A stretch of DNA of 64,000 nt from Bacillota bacterium (GTDB lineage Bacteria; Bacillota; Clostridia; Christensenellales; SZUA-584), in assembly GCA_023391105.1 (NCBI GenBank), contig JAEWBO010000032.1:62001-126000 (forward strand). Direction: 5' to 3'. Positions within the stretch are counted from its first letter, which is position 1; the number at the start of each line of letters is the position of its first letter. A model generated the notes under the pieces. That model was not told where the DNA came from, made no database searches, and saw only the letters and a list, made by a program, of their open reading frames with translations. Below are positions 7,857-15,566 of this stretch, in pieces. The position numbers were made by a program, and so were the translations under genes.

Positions 7857-8634
7857 GAAGTGCCAGTGCGTTTTTGTAAAGTATTGCTTCCTTGTCTTCC
7901 AAAGGAAGGTCAAGCGCCAACATTTTTTCGATCTCGCCATCGGCGCGCATCCACGGCGAATCTGTGCCAAACAGAACGTTCTGTGCGCCATGTTTTTTTA
8001 TCATGCGCGTCATGCCCTCGTTTTGCAGCGAGTAATGTGAATAAGCCGTATCGATATAAAGCGGCAAGCCCAGCAGTGTGTCTTCCACATCGCGCCAGAG
8101 CGCATGGCTGCCCATGTGTGCCGCCACAAGCTTTAAGCCCGGTACGTTCTCAATCACGCGCCTCAGCATGAGCGGTGTGCAGTGCACAGGCGCCGGAAAT
8201 CCGATATCCACGCCCGCGTGCAGCATCACAGTGAGCCCCAGATCCCGCAGTGCTTCATAGAGCGGCATCATGCGCGGTTCGTCTGCAAAAAAATGCTGAT
8301 AATCAGGATGCAGCTTTATACCCTTAAAGCCGTCCTCTTTAAGCTTTTTCGCGGCAGAAATAAAATTTAAGTCGTCCGGGTGCAGTGCACCGAAGAAGAC
8401 CGCTCTGTCGTTTGAGCTTTCAAGCGCCCATTTATTGATTACGCTGACCTGAGAGGGTTTTGTGGCCACGGGCATCACCACGCATTGATCCACGCCGCAC
8501 GCGGCCATGTGAGCCGTGAGGCCGCCGAGCGTCCCATCGTGAACAGCCGTAATATTCGTGTTCTTTTGCAGCCTGTCTATCGCCGAGGGGGCAAGCGCGT
8601 CGGCAAAACAGTGTGTGTGAAAATCAATAATCAT
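7849..8634 (-). CDS. Amidohydrolase 2 family protein (TIM-barrel metal hydrolase)
   Basis: A 261-residue protein of the amidohydrolase-2 superfamily (ACMSD/uracil-5-carboxylate-decarboxylase-like relatives). It starts MIIDFHTHCF, where DxHxH is the first metal-binding motif. Other landmarks are GIKLHPDYQHF, VMLHAGVDIGFPAP, the conserved histidine in KLVAAHMG and the C-terminal aspartate in LFGTDSPW. The start at 8634 is set by GGAG seven bases upstream. The substrate cannot be inferred; such genes are often isolated, as here. It converges with the permease gene. Confidence 0.85.
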   Translation of the reverse strand: MIIDFHTHCFADALAPSAIDRLQKNTNITAVHDGTLGGLTAHMAACGVDQCVVMPVATKPSQVSVINKWALESSNDRAVFFGALHPDDLNFISAAKKLKEDGFKGIKLHPDYQHFFADEPRMMPLYEALRDLGLTVMLHAGVDIGFPAPVHCTPLMLRRVIENVPGLKLVAAHMGSHALWRDVEDTLLGLPLYIDTAYSHYSLQNEGMTRMIKKHGAQNVLFGTDSPWMRADGEIEKMLALDLPLEDKEAILYKNALALLI

Positions 8635-8789
8635 TCCTTTACTCCATCTGTATACTGCAACCATTTTACACCATTCAGATGTGTTTTAAAAGGAACATTG
8701 TCATTAATTAAAAATAGAGCAATGACGGCTCTCGTTTTTTTAAAATATGGCTATCCAGTTTATGTAGCTGCCCGCGGCAAGTGGGCAGC

Positions 8790-9617
8790 TTATATCATGT
8801 CTTCTGAGAACTCCACGCGCTGGCCGAACACATCCTTTATGGTTTCGATAATGCGCGCATCAAAGAAGCGATCTTTATTATGAACAACAATGGATAGCGG
8901 CGCCATGTTCACAAGTGCGCTTAGCAGCGCATCATCTCTGTCCATGCTTTCTCCGGAATATTGGCTTTTCAAAAGACAAAGACGGTCGTCAAGCAGCATA
9001 TACTGGCCGTTGCCGTCCACGCAGATGTGAACCTGACGCACACGCGGTATCCGTATCTTTACAAACAGCCGCAGAATTTCGACAAATTCTACGTATTCAC
9101 GCTTCCTGATGTATTCCTCAACGCACAGGGCGAGCTCCTTTTCCCATGTCTCCAGATAGTCCTTCATGCGAAAACGCATGAAGCCTTCGAGCATAACGCT
9201 ATCTGCCTCATTTTGCGCCAGCATATCATTAAGGCGCTGCTTCACATCGATTTTGCACATCGCAACTTCGTTTTTTTGCCCCGATGTACCGTACCATAGC
9301 TTTTTTAAAGCGCGCACGAGTATATCGCACTGCTCTTTTTCCGAAAGGAAAAAGTAGTCCTGCTTTAATAGCCGTACCATGTGGCGGATCTGAAGATTCT
9401 CCACAATGATATCGGCGAGTATTGTGCAAAGCATCGTGTGCTCTTTTTCCAGGCTGTGCTCACAATCGGAGAGGCATACCCTGGCAATGTGCCCTTCCGA
9501 CCCGTCAATCTCATTTATGCTGACCAGGCAGCCCTGCCGCATTGCGTCGTGCGTTCTGTTGGTGATGAGCGGCGCGAGCTCCAGTCCTTGGTCTTCTATC
9601 CCAATAATAATGTTCAA
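8790..9617 (-). CDS. ytxC: Putative sporulation protein YtxC
   Basis: A 275-residue soluble, largely helical protein that I match by length and C-terminal pattern (SIVVHNKDRFFDARIIE, then FGQRVEF) to the YtxC-like family, which occurs in endospore formers and lies near thrS in Bacillus. Here thrS is about 6 kb away. Its molecular role is unknown. The start is TTG at 9617 with AGGGTG upstream; no ATG is available until well inside the protein. No signal peptide or membrane segment is visible. Identification is from memory of the family and is moderate. Confidence 0.6.
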   Translation of the reverse strand: MNIIIGIEDQGLELAPLITNRTHDAMRQGCLVSINEIDGSEGHIARVCLSDCEHSLEKEHTMLCTILADIIVENLQIRHMVRLLKQDYFFLSEKEQCDILVRALKKLWYGTSGQKNEVAMCKIDVKQRLNDMLAQNEADSVMLEGFMRFRMKDYLETWEKELALCVEEYIRKREYVEFVEILRLFVKIRIPRVRQVHICVDGNGQYMLLDDRLCLLKSQYSGESMDRDDALLSALVNMAPLSIVVHNKDRFFDARIIETIKDVFGQRVEFSEDMI

Positions 9618-9729
9618 TCCACGTCACCCTTTTTTTTCGGTTCTATATAATTTATGCCGCGCTAAAATAAACGTTTCTCACATTAATGTTTGCTTCAAAA
9701 GAAAAATCTCTCGTTGTAATTTATGTCAT

Positions 9730-9759
9730 TTGCATCGAAAAGGCAGGTTGTGCTATGAT
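9730..9759 (+). promoter_or_regulatory. Probable promoter of the three-gene unit
   Basis: TTGCAT (9730-9735), an 18-bp spacer and TATGAT (9754-9759). The start of transcription would fall within a few bases of the TTG start at 9768, so the first gene may be translated from a leaderless mRNA. Confidence 0.5.
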
Positions 9760-9767
9760 GGGATATA

Positions 9768-10139
9768 TTGGTTAAACAAATCAATGTGACGGGCGCTCAG
9801 AACCGCACGATGGAATCGGGCATTGTGGCCAGTATTGTGCGCGCTTATTCGGATACATTGTGCACATTAGCGGCGGATATGGACATCCTGAAACAAACGG
9901 CGATGAGCAGTATGGTTGAACAGACGATGGGCAGGCTGGACTTTGAATCGCTCATGCAGAGCCTGCTTGGCATCGCGAAGGGGACTCCGCAGTACTGGGC
10001 GCTGGAAGCTGTGGAAAGGCTCGCCTCATACCGCGTTGGTTTGGGTGATATCCTTTTGAACATCGGCGTGTTGACCGGCATGGCGCTTGTGCTGTTTGCG
10101 ATCAGTATGTTAATCTATAACAAAAAGCAAAGGGCGTGA
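9768..10139 (+). CDS. Unknown small protein with C-terminal membrane anchor
   Basis: A 123-residue protein I do not recognise. Residues 1-90 look soluble and helical; residues about 93-116 form one strong transmembrane helix (LLNIGVLTGMALVLFAISML) followed by a basic tail NKKQRA, so the bulk is probably outside the cytoplasm only if the N-terminus is exported; the positive tail favours a cytoplasmic C-terminus. The start is uncertain: TTG at 9768 has no ribosome binding site and lies almost at the predicted transcription start, while GTG at 9786 and ATG at 9810 also lack one. The stop overlaps the next GTG (GTGA), implying coupling with the two following genes. Confidence 0.6.
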   Translation: MVKQINVTGAQNRTMESGIVASIVRAYSDTLCTLAADMDILKQTAMSSMVEQTMGRLDFESLMQSLLGIAKGTPQYWALEAVERLASYRVGLGDILLNIGVLTGMALVLFAISMLIYNKKQRA

Positions 10140-10687
10140 TCGTTGTGGATGAAAGAATCATTGAGACAGCCCAAAAATATCGTCAACTGGCGCTGGATAT
10201 TATGACGTTTATCGCGGATAAGCCGCTGGACAGCCAATTTCCTCTCGATGTGCAGACCTCGCTGCTGCGATTATATTACGCAAAGCGGCTGGAAGCGCGG
10301 CTGGAAAAGTGCGAAGCGCTGCTCACCGACGAATCGGACCAAAACGTGTTTGACGCGCTTTCTGACGCGGCGGAAGCCATTGACGCCGTGACGCTGACTG
10401 CGTTGGCTGATATTGAACAATTCGGCAAGGACGATGATGACTTTGCGCGTATGATCGATCAGCTGTCGGTCAGTTCGGTGGCCGAAGGGCTTATCGATCA
10501 GCTCTGCAAGCTCTACAAGTGCGAGAGCATCATCAAAATGGCGTATGACTACGCGTCTGCGCACTCGTATTCGTCCACACCCGAAGAATATATTGAGAAG
10601 CACATGGATATCGACATGGAGGCGCTGCTTGAGCTAAGACAGTCACTTCTGGATGATATATCAAAAGCTTTGGGTGAGGCTTCATGA
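10136..10687 (+). CDS. Unknown acidic helical protein
   Basis: A 183-residue, strongly acidic, helix-rich soluble protein with no recognisable domain and no membrane segment. It has long amphipathic stretches (LLRLYYAKRLEARLEKCEAL; YIEKHMDIDMEALLELRQSL) that could form a helical bundle or bind a partner. The GTG start overlaps the stop of the preceding gene, and its own stop overlaps the next ATG, so it is the middle member of a tightly coupled trio. An alternative GTG at 10145 is possible. Confidence 0.65.
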   Translation: MIVVDERIIETAQKYRQLALDIMTFIADKPLDSQFPLDVQTSLLRLYYAKRLEARLEKCEALLTDESDQNVFDALSDAAEAIDAVTLTALADIEQFGKDDDDFARMIDQLSVSSVAEGLIDQLCKLYKCESIIKMAYDYASAHSYSSTPEEYIEKHMDIDMEALLELRQSLLDDISKALGEAS

Positions 10688-10968
10688 CCACATACGTTGT
10701 GACGTGCTGCCTTGGAAAAGAGGAGAAGAAGTACAAAAGCTTTATCAAGGCGCTTGAAGTCATTGGCGGCGTCAAGGTGCTGCCAAACACATATATAGTG
10801 AACACCACTAACAACATTGATGAGATGCGCGTAGCTCTGTTGCCCTACATCGAGAAAACCGATAGCCTGTTTATCGGCGCAATCAATGGCGAGGTGGCTG
10901 TGAGGAACGCACTTTGCGGCAATGACATGCTGCAAAAGCTGCTCGTGGATTCAAGAAAGACGGAATAG
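10684..10968 (+). CDS. SinR/Cas2-like ferredoxin-fold small protein
   Basis: A 94-residue protein whose pattern resembles the Cas2-like 'SinR family': an initial strand TTYVVTCCL, a helix YKSFIKALEVIGG, a strand NTYIVNTT, a helix IDEMRVALLPYI, then DSLFIGAINGEVAVRN. That family shares the Cas2/VapD fold but lies outside CRISPR loci, and there is no cas gene here. No nuclease activity can be claimed; the first-strand acidic residue of active Cas2 is not evident (CCLGKE instead). The ATGA overlap with the acidic protein and the terminator at 10980 make it the last gene of the trio. Confidence 0.6.
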   Translation: MTTYVVTCCLGKEEKKYKSFIKALEVIGGVKVLPNTYIVNTTNNIDEMRVALLPYIEKTDSLFIGAINGEVAVRNALCGNDMLQKLLVDSRKTE

Positions 10969-10979
10969 TATGATTATTG

Positions 10980-11005
10980 AAGCCCTGCTGAACGGGGCTT
11001 TTTTT
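10980..11005 (+). terminator. Terminator of the three-gene unit
   Basis: AAGCCC (10980-10985) pairs with GGGCTT (10995-11000) and runs into seven Ts. Confidence 0.85.
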
Positions 11006-11115
11006 CATATGCATCGCCATCGTATTATAGGTCGGCATACCCCGTTCTGAGTACACGCGGTAAAGTTGCGTTGTATATTTTTCTGATACTTGTAGGGGCG
11101 CGTCTCTCTGCTTTT

Positions 11116-11218
11116 CAATCCTCAGTCAGCTAGTCCTTTTCAAAGGAGCCTTAACGACATCTATGAATAAAGCCTCCTTTACTAAAGGAGGTGGCGCGCG
11201 CAGCGCGACGGAGGATTG
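11116..11218. repeat. MITE-like intergenic repeat, family B
   Basis: This 103-bp block has perfect 8-bp terminal inverted repeats, CAATCCTC (11116-11123) and GAGGATTG (11211-11218), and internal hairpins (CCTCCTTT-act-AAAGGAGG at 11173-11191 and a GCGCGC-rich arm). It contains no reading frame of its own. A short relic sharing TCCTTTTCAAAGGAGCCTT lies at 14221-14243. Together with the terminator at 10980 it accounts for most of the 10969-11316 gap; the rest shows nothing clear. Confidence 0.6.
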
Positions 11219-11316
11219 CGGTAGCACATATTACAATTACGGCAAACACATAACTTCTGCTTATCAGTTAGTATACCGTAGGAGAGTGTCTCCGTGCCTG
11301 CTCGTTTATATATCTG

Positions 11317-12003
11317 CTACAATAATACCGCGAAGAACGACGCGAAAACCACGGTAAGCAGCCCCGCGACCGCGATGGACAGGCTGCTCATGGCACCCTG
11401 AACCTCGCCAAGCTCTAAAGCCTTGGCGGTGCCGATGGCGTGGGACGAGACGCCGAGCGCCAAACCCATGGCTACCGGATGTGTGATGCGAAATAGCTTG
11501 AAGACACCTTCCGCGACGATGTTGCCGAATATGCCTGTGAGTATGATCACGGCCACGGTGATGGTCTCAATGCCGCCAAGCTCAGCGGACACACCGATGC
11601 CGATCGCGGTGGTGATGGACTTGGGCAGCAGCGTGACGTATTGCTCGTGCGTGAGGCCGAACAGGTATGCCAGCGCGAGAATGCTGCCAAGGCTGCTCAG
11701 TACGCCTGCGAATATGCCGAGCGCCACGGCTTTTTTGTGCTTGCGGAGCAGATGAAGCTGCTGATACAGCGGAATAGCAAGGCAGACGGTGGCCGGAGTC
11801 AGCAGATACGAAATGTATTGGCCGCCGATGTTGTAGGTATCGTAATCGATGCCGAGCAGGAGCAACACACCGATCACGAACACAACGGATATCAGCAGCG
11901 GGTTGATAAAGCTGCGCTTGAATTTCTTGCGCAAATATACACCCAGAGCGTAGCCCGTGATGCTGATGATGACGCCGAATAATGCCGAAGAGAAAATAGT
12001 CAT
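11317..12003 (-). CDS. lrgB: LrgB/CidB family membrane protein
   Basis: A 228-residue integral membrane protein, the usual size for LrgB. Family landmarks are LTPATVCLAIPLYQQ, PKSITTAIGIGVSAELGG and GVSSHAIGTAKALELGE. With LrgA it forms a holin-antiholin-like pair; in other bacteria the system affects autolysis and transport of small metabolites such as pyruvate, but which applies here is unknown. It starts three bases after the lrgA stop, so the two are one operon transcribed leftward. Confidence 0.95.
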   Translation of the reverse strand: MTIFSSALFGVIISITGYALGVYLRKKFKRSFINPLLISVVFVIGVLLLLGIDYDTYNIGGQYISYLLTPATVCLAIPLYQQLHLLRKHKKAVALGIFAGVLSSLGSILALAYLFGLTHEQYVTLLPKSITTAIGIGVSAELGGIETITVAVIILTGIFGNIVAEGVFKLFRITHPVAMGLALGVSSHAIGTAKALELGEVQGAMSSLSIAVAGLLTVVFASFFAVLL

Positions 12004-12006
12004 TTG

Positions 12007-12354
12007 TCATCGTCCTTTCTTAAGCACAAGCTGCGCCACTTTGCCCGTGACGACCATCACGATGACGGTGACCACGAGAATCAGCACGACGATGGGCAGC
12101 AGCATGGTATTAAGAGAGTCCCAAGCCGTGAGCAGACCCACCGCCGCAGGTATGAAAAGCAGCGGCATGATCTCCAGCAAAAACGCGCCCGCTTTATCTA
12201 CCTGCTCGATGCGGATCAGCCTTGTTTTGAGGCACACCAGCATCAGCACAAGGCCGTATATGCTGGCCGGTATGGGCAGCGGGATCAGCGCGCGAAGCAC
12301 CTCGCCCACGAACGACACAAGAAATATGATGCACAGTTGAAAGACGAATTTCAT
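12007..12354 (-). CDS. lrgA: LrgA/CidA family holin-like protein
   Basis: A 115-residue protein with four transmembrane helices: the N-terminal CIIFLVSFVGEVL, the family segment PLPIPASIYGLVLML, then FLLEIMPLLFIPAAVGLL and a hydrophobic end. It partners LrgB. I choose the ATG at 12354 with GGTGG upstream; the frame stays open to 12486 but that region is promoter DNA. A TATAAT-like -10 (12382-12387, minus strand) lies about 30 bases upstream, with only a weak -35. It is divergent from the ABC exporter gene. Confidence 0.9.
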   Translation of the reverse strand: MKFVFQLCIIFLVSFVGEVLRALIPLPIPASIYGLVLMLVCLKTRLIRIEQVDKAGAFLLEIMPLLFIPAAVGLLTAWDSLNTMLLPIVVLILVVTVIVMVVTGKVAQLVLKKGR

Positions 12355-12433
12355 AAAGCCACCGTTAAGTTGTTTTGCTCCATTATACACAAAAACGCAA
12401 ACGCGTACATATTGACTTGTGTGTCTCGCCCGG

Positions 12434-12462
12434 TTGTCAGATACGAAGAGCGGGGGTATAAT
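12434..12462 (+). promoter_or_regulatory. Promoter of the ABC half-transporter
   Basis: TTGTCA (12434-12439), 17-bp spacer, TATAAT (12457-12462). The transcript would begin near 12468, giving a short leader to the ATG at 12487. Confidence 0.8.
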
Positions 12463-12486
12463 ACGGGAGGAAAAGGATGGTTTCAC

Positions 12487-14217
12487 ATGGAAAACAAAAG
12501 CAGCTTAAAACACTTTGTATCGTATTACCGCCGCCATTGGCGGCTTTTTGTACTCGACCTCGCCTGCGCCCTGATGATCGCGGCTGTCGATCTCGCGTTC
12601 CCGCTCGTATCGCGGTACGCGATGACGACGCTGCTGCCTGCTGATATGTACCACACATTTTTTATCATCATGGGCGCGCTTGTGGCCGCCTATTTGCTCA
12701 AAGCGCTGTTTATGTACATCGTGACGTACTGGGGGCATACGCTGGGTGTGAGAATGGAAGCGGACATGCGCCACGACCTGTTCACGCATTTGCAGAAGCT
12801 TTCTTTCCGCTTTTACGACAAGAACCGTACGGGGCAGTTGATGTCTCGCGTCACGACGGATTTGTTTGACATCACTGAGCTTGCGCACCACGGCCCCGAG
12901 GATCTGCTTATATCGTTGTTTACCATCATCGGCGCATTTGTCGTGATGCTGACTATCAATGTCAAACTCGCGTTCGTGCTGATTATACTCGTACCCGTGG
13001 GCATATTGTTCACGCTGGCACAGAGAAAACGGATGATGCGTGCATCGAAGCATGTCAAGGAACGTACCGCGGGCATCAACGCGGGGCTGGAGTCTAGCAT
13101 TTCGGGCGCGCGAGTGGCCAAGGCGTTTACCAATGAAGCGTTTGAAGTGGATAAGTTCATGGAGAACAACGAGAAATTCAAACGCTCCAAAGGTGAGTTT
13201 TACTCAGCAATGGCTGTATTTTTAAGCGGTGTCGAATTCTTTACGAGCCTGTTCAGCGTCGCGGTGATCGCTTTTGGCGGCTATCTCATTATGCGAGGTG
13301 AGATGGATTACGTGGGGCTCATCACGTTTTCGCTGTATGTTGCCACGTTCCTGCAGCCGATACGCAAGCTCTCCATGTTTATGGAGCAGTTCACCAGCGG
13401 CATGGCGGGCTTTCACCGCTTTCGCGAGCTGCTCAATGAACAGCCGGAGATCATTGACGCGCCGGATGCCATCACGCTCAAAGACGTGAAGGGCGATATC
13501 ATGTTTGAGGACGTGAGCTTTTCGTACAACGACAAGACCAGGGTGTTAGCGCACCTCAATCTCAAGATTGACGCGGGCAAGACGCTCGCAATTGTGGGGC
13601 CGTCGGGCGGCGGCAAAACAACGATGTGTCATTTGATTCCGCGCTTTTACGAGGCCAGCGGCGGCCGCATCACCGTTGACGGGCACGACATAAAGGATGT
13701 GACGCTATTATCACTGCGCCAGAATATCGGCATCGTGTCTCAGGACGTGTTCTTGTTCGCGGGAACGATCAAAGACAACATCCGCTATGGGCGTATCGAC
13801 GCCACGGACTCAGAGATCGTCGAAGCGGCGAAGCGCGCAGAGATACACGACATGGTGATGGAGATGGAGAACGGCTACGACACGCAGGTGGGCGAGCGCG
13901 GCACCCGTCTTTCGGGCGGACAGAAGCAGCGCATTTCCATCGCGCGCATATTCTTAAAGAACCCGCCGATATTGATACTCGACGAAGCGACATCTGCACT
14001 GGACAGCGTGACTGAAAAGCGCATACAAAAGGCGTTTGAGGCGCTCGCAGTGGGGCGCACGACGCTGGTCATCGCGCACCGGCTCTCCACCGTGCGCAAC
14101 GCAGACGAGATCATCGTGATCGATGAGGAAGGTGTGGCGGAGCGCGGCACGCACGCGCAGCTTCTGGCTATCGGCGGTGAATACGCAAGGCTTTATAACA
14201 GCCAGTTCAAGGAATAA
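12487..14217 (+). CDS. Type I ABC exporter, multidrug half-transporter
   Basis: A 576-residue fused permease-ATPase of the MsbA/BmrA/LmrA type that works as a homodimer or heterodimer to export drugs or lipids. Six transmembrane helices fill residues about 20-305. The nucleotide-binding domain has Walker A GPSGGGKTT, Q-loop, signature RLSGGQKQR, Walker B ILILDEATSALD and the H-loop in VIAHRLSTV. All catalytic residues are present, so it should be an active site half. The ATG at 12487 has AAAAGGA nine bases upstream; the open frame extends far upstream but crosses lrgA and a strong promoter. No partner half-transporter is adjacent. Confidence 0.95.
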   Translation: MENKSSLKHFVSYYRRHWRLFVLDLACALMIAAVDLAFPLVSRYAMTTLLPADMYHTFFIIMGALVAAYLLKALFMYIVTYWGHTLGVRMEADMRHDLFTHLQKLSFRFYDKNRTGQLMSRVTTDLFDITELAHHGPEDLLISLFTIIGAFVVMLTINVKLAFVLIILVPVGILFTLAQRKRMMRASKHVKERTAGINAGLESSISGARVAKAFTNEAFEVDKFMENNEKFKRSKGEFYSAMAVFLSGVEFFTSLFSVAVIAFGGYLIMRGEMDYVGLITFSLYVATFLQPIRKLSMFMEQFTSGMAGFHRFRELLNEQPEIIDAPDAITLKDVKGDIMFEDVSFSYNDKTRVLAHLNLKIDAGKTLAIVGPSGGGKTTMCHLIPRFYEASGGRITVDGHDIKDVTLLSLRQNIGIVSQDVFLFAGTIKDNIRYGRIDATDSEIVEAAKRAEIHDMVMEMENGYDTQVGERGTRLSGGQKQRISIARIFLKNPPILILDEATSALDSVTEKRIQKAFEALAVGRTTLVIAHRLSTVRNADEIIVIDEEGVAERGTHAQLLAIGGEYARLYNSQFKE

Positions 14218-14220
14218 ACA

Positions 14221-14243
14221 AGCCTCCTTTTCAAAGGAGCCTT
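14221..14243. repeat. Short hairpin relic of repeat family B
   Basis: AGCCTCCTTTTCAAAGGAGC followed by CTT lies right after the ABC exporter stop and shares TCCTTTTCAAAGGAGCCTT with the element at 11116-11218. The CTCCTTT/AAAGGAG stem could help end transcription, but there is no T tract. Confidence 0.45.
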
Positions 14244-14259
14244 CGCGGCCACACCGTGC

Positions 14260-14805
14260 CTATTTCAAGAGGTATTCCTGTGTACTCATGACGCTGGCAA
14301 ACATACCATTGAGCGCCGCCATAAACGTGCTGTGAACGGTTTCGGCAGGGATAATGGTATCGCGGTACTTTAAATCCTTCGTTGCGCAGGCATCATCCAA
14401 AAGCGTGACTTTAAGAGCGTGATCCTTGCAGGCTCTGACGGTGGTATCAATGCACATATGGGTCATCATGCCGCACACCACGAGCTCGGTGATCGCATTG
14501 TCGCGAATGACTTCCAGCAGATTGGTGTTGTAAAAGCCGCTCGGCGTATGCTTGATGACGAGCGGCTCGTTGTTAAGAGGCGCGAGCCGTTCGTGAAGCT
14601 TCACGCCCTGCGTATCGGGTAAAAAGAACGTCGCACCTTCGTTTATGCTCACGTGCTGAACGTGAATGACGGGAGCGCTGCTCTGACGGAATTTCTTCAA
14701 TACCCTTTCGGCATTTTCCAGCGCTTCTAAAGGCTTGTGAAGCTCTGCTTTTCCGCCTTCAAAATAGTCGTTCTGAATATCAATGAGTAACAACGCTTCT
14801 TTCAT
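14260..14805 (-). CDS. Isochorismatase-like cysteine hydrolase
   Basis: A 181-residue Rossmann-like hydrolase of the isochorismatase/nicotinamidase superfamily. The catalytic triad is visible: Asp in LLIDIQNDYF (residue 9), Lys in VIKHTPSGF and Cys in GMMTHMCIDTT. The family converts amides, nicotinamide or isochorismate; the substrate is not predictable here. The metal-binding His pattern of true nicotinamidases (DxHxxxH) is absent, which argues against PncA. It is a single gene read leftward with its own promoter at 14842-14871. Confidence 0.92.
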   Translation of the reverse strand: MKEALLLIDIQNDYFEGGKAELHKPLEALENAERVLKKFRQSSAPVIHVQHVSINEGATFFLPDTQGVKLHERLAPLNNEPLVIKHTPSGFYNTNLLEVIRDNAITELVVCGMMTHMCIDTTVRACKDHALKVTLLDDACATKDLKYRDTIIPAETVHSTFMAALNGMFASVMSTQEYLLK

Positions 14806-14841
14806 TTTGGCTCCTTAATAAAAAATATCAAATCTTGACTC

Positions 14842-14871
14842 ATTATACCATGCGTGTTTAGCGCTTGTCGA
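14842..14871 (-). promoter_or_regulatory. Promoter of the cysteine hydrolase gene
   Basis: On the minus strand TCGACA (14866-14871), an 18-bp spacer and TATAAT (14842-14847). Confidence 0.6.
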
Positions 14872-14980
14872 TTTCTATGCGCCATACGGAAACGCAGGGG
14901 AGACCTATGATCCCCGCCATTCATCTCTCTGCCTTGTATTCTGCCTGGCTTTAATGTTCGGTCTGTTCCGAAACTCCGTA

Positions 14981-15556
14981 TTATAGAATACCGTTTAATA
15001 ATAATCTCATTGACTTTTTTAAGTGATCCGAAAGTCCCTTGGTTTGCACATGCTTATTGCACCAATTAATAATGCCCATAAAAAGCACACTGTTGATCAT
15101 CTCCACCTTGGTGTCAAAATCCTGAGAAATAACTGTGTTATTATCCGATGAATGGTTCACAATATCTTCGTAAATCTTGATAAAATCGAACTGGCCGGAT
15201 CGATTTACCTCCCCCTGAGATTTCAATAGTTCAGACAGGAACGTTCGGAACAAGCCTTGTGATGCGTCTATGGCTTCGACGGTTAAGTCTACAAAGGCCT
15301 CTAGGTTTTGCTCAAGTGTTTTTTCTGTTTTCATCGCTTTGCCGATATTAAGACCAGAAAACATATTTTGCGCCCAGACAAAAAGCACTTCCTGCTTTGA
15401 CAGATAGAAATTATAAAATGTTCCTTTGGCCACTCCGACAGATTTGGTAATCTCTAAGATGGATGCGTTTTCATAGCCTTTGCTTTGAAAAGCTGCGATT
15501 GAAGCTTCATATATCTTTTCTCTGACCTTTTCGCGGTGCTCGTCAAATAGTGACAT
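14981..15556 (-). CDS. TetR family transcriptional regulator
   Basis: A 191-residue repressor with an N-terminal helix-turn-helix (residues about 10-55: KIYEASIAAFQSKGYENASI, then GVAKGTFYNFYLSKQEVL, the typical recognition helix) and a variable helical ligand domain. It lies 10 bases after the flavoprotein gene and is co-transcribed with it. Two palindromes at that operon's promoter (16291-16324) are its probable binding sites, so it likely represses both genes until a ligand or redox signal binds. Confidence 0.93.
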   Translation of the reverse strand: MSLFDEHREKVREKIYEASIAAFQSKGYENASILEITKSVGVAKGTFYNFYLSKQEVLFVWAQNMFSGLNIGKAMKTEKTLEQNLEAFVDLTVEAIDASQGLFRTFLSELLKSQGEVNRSGQFDFIKIYEDIVNHSSDNNTVISQDFDTKVEMINSVLFMGIINWCNKHVQTKGLSDHLKKSMRLLLNGIL

Positions 15557-15566
15557 GGTAACCTCC

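Noticed and set aside
8766..8790. Hairpin AGCTGCCC...GGGCAGCT as terminator of the YtxC-like gene
   Set aside because: The stem is good but no T tract follows on the minus strand, so I do not list it as a terminator.
10684..10968. Genuine CRISPR Cas2
   Set aside because: Only the fold resembles Cas2. No repeats, cas1 or other cas genes are nearby and the first-strand acidic residue is not evident.
12004..12486. Long N-terminal extension of the ABC half-transporter
   Set aside because: It runs through lrgA on the other strand and over a consensus promoter; the protein aligns with the family only from 12487.
14260..14805. Nicotinamidase PncA
   Set aside because: The superfamily triad is present, but the DxHxxxH metal site of true nicotinamidases is not.
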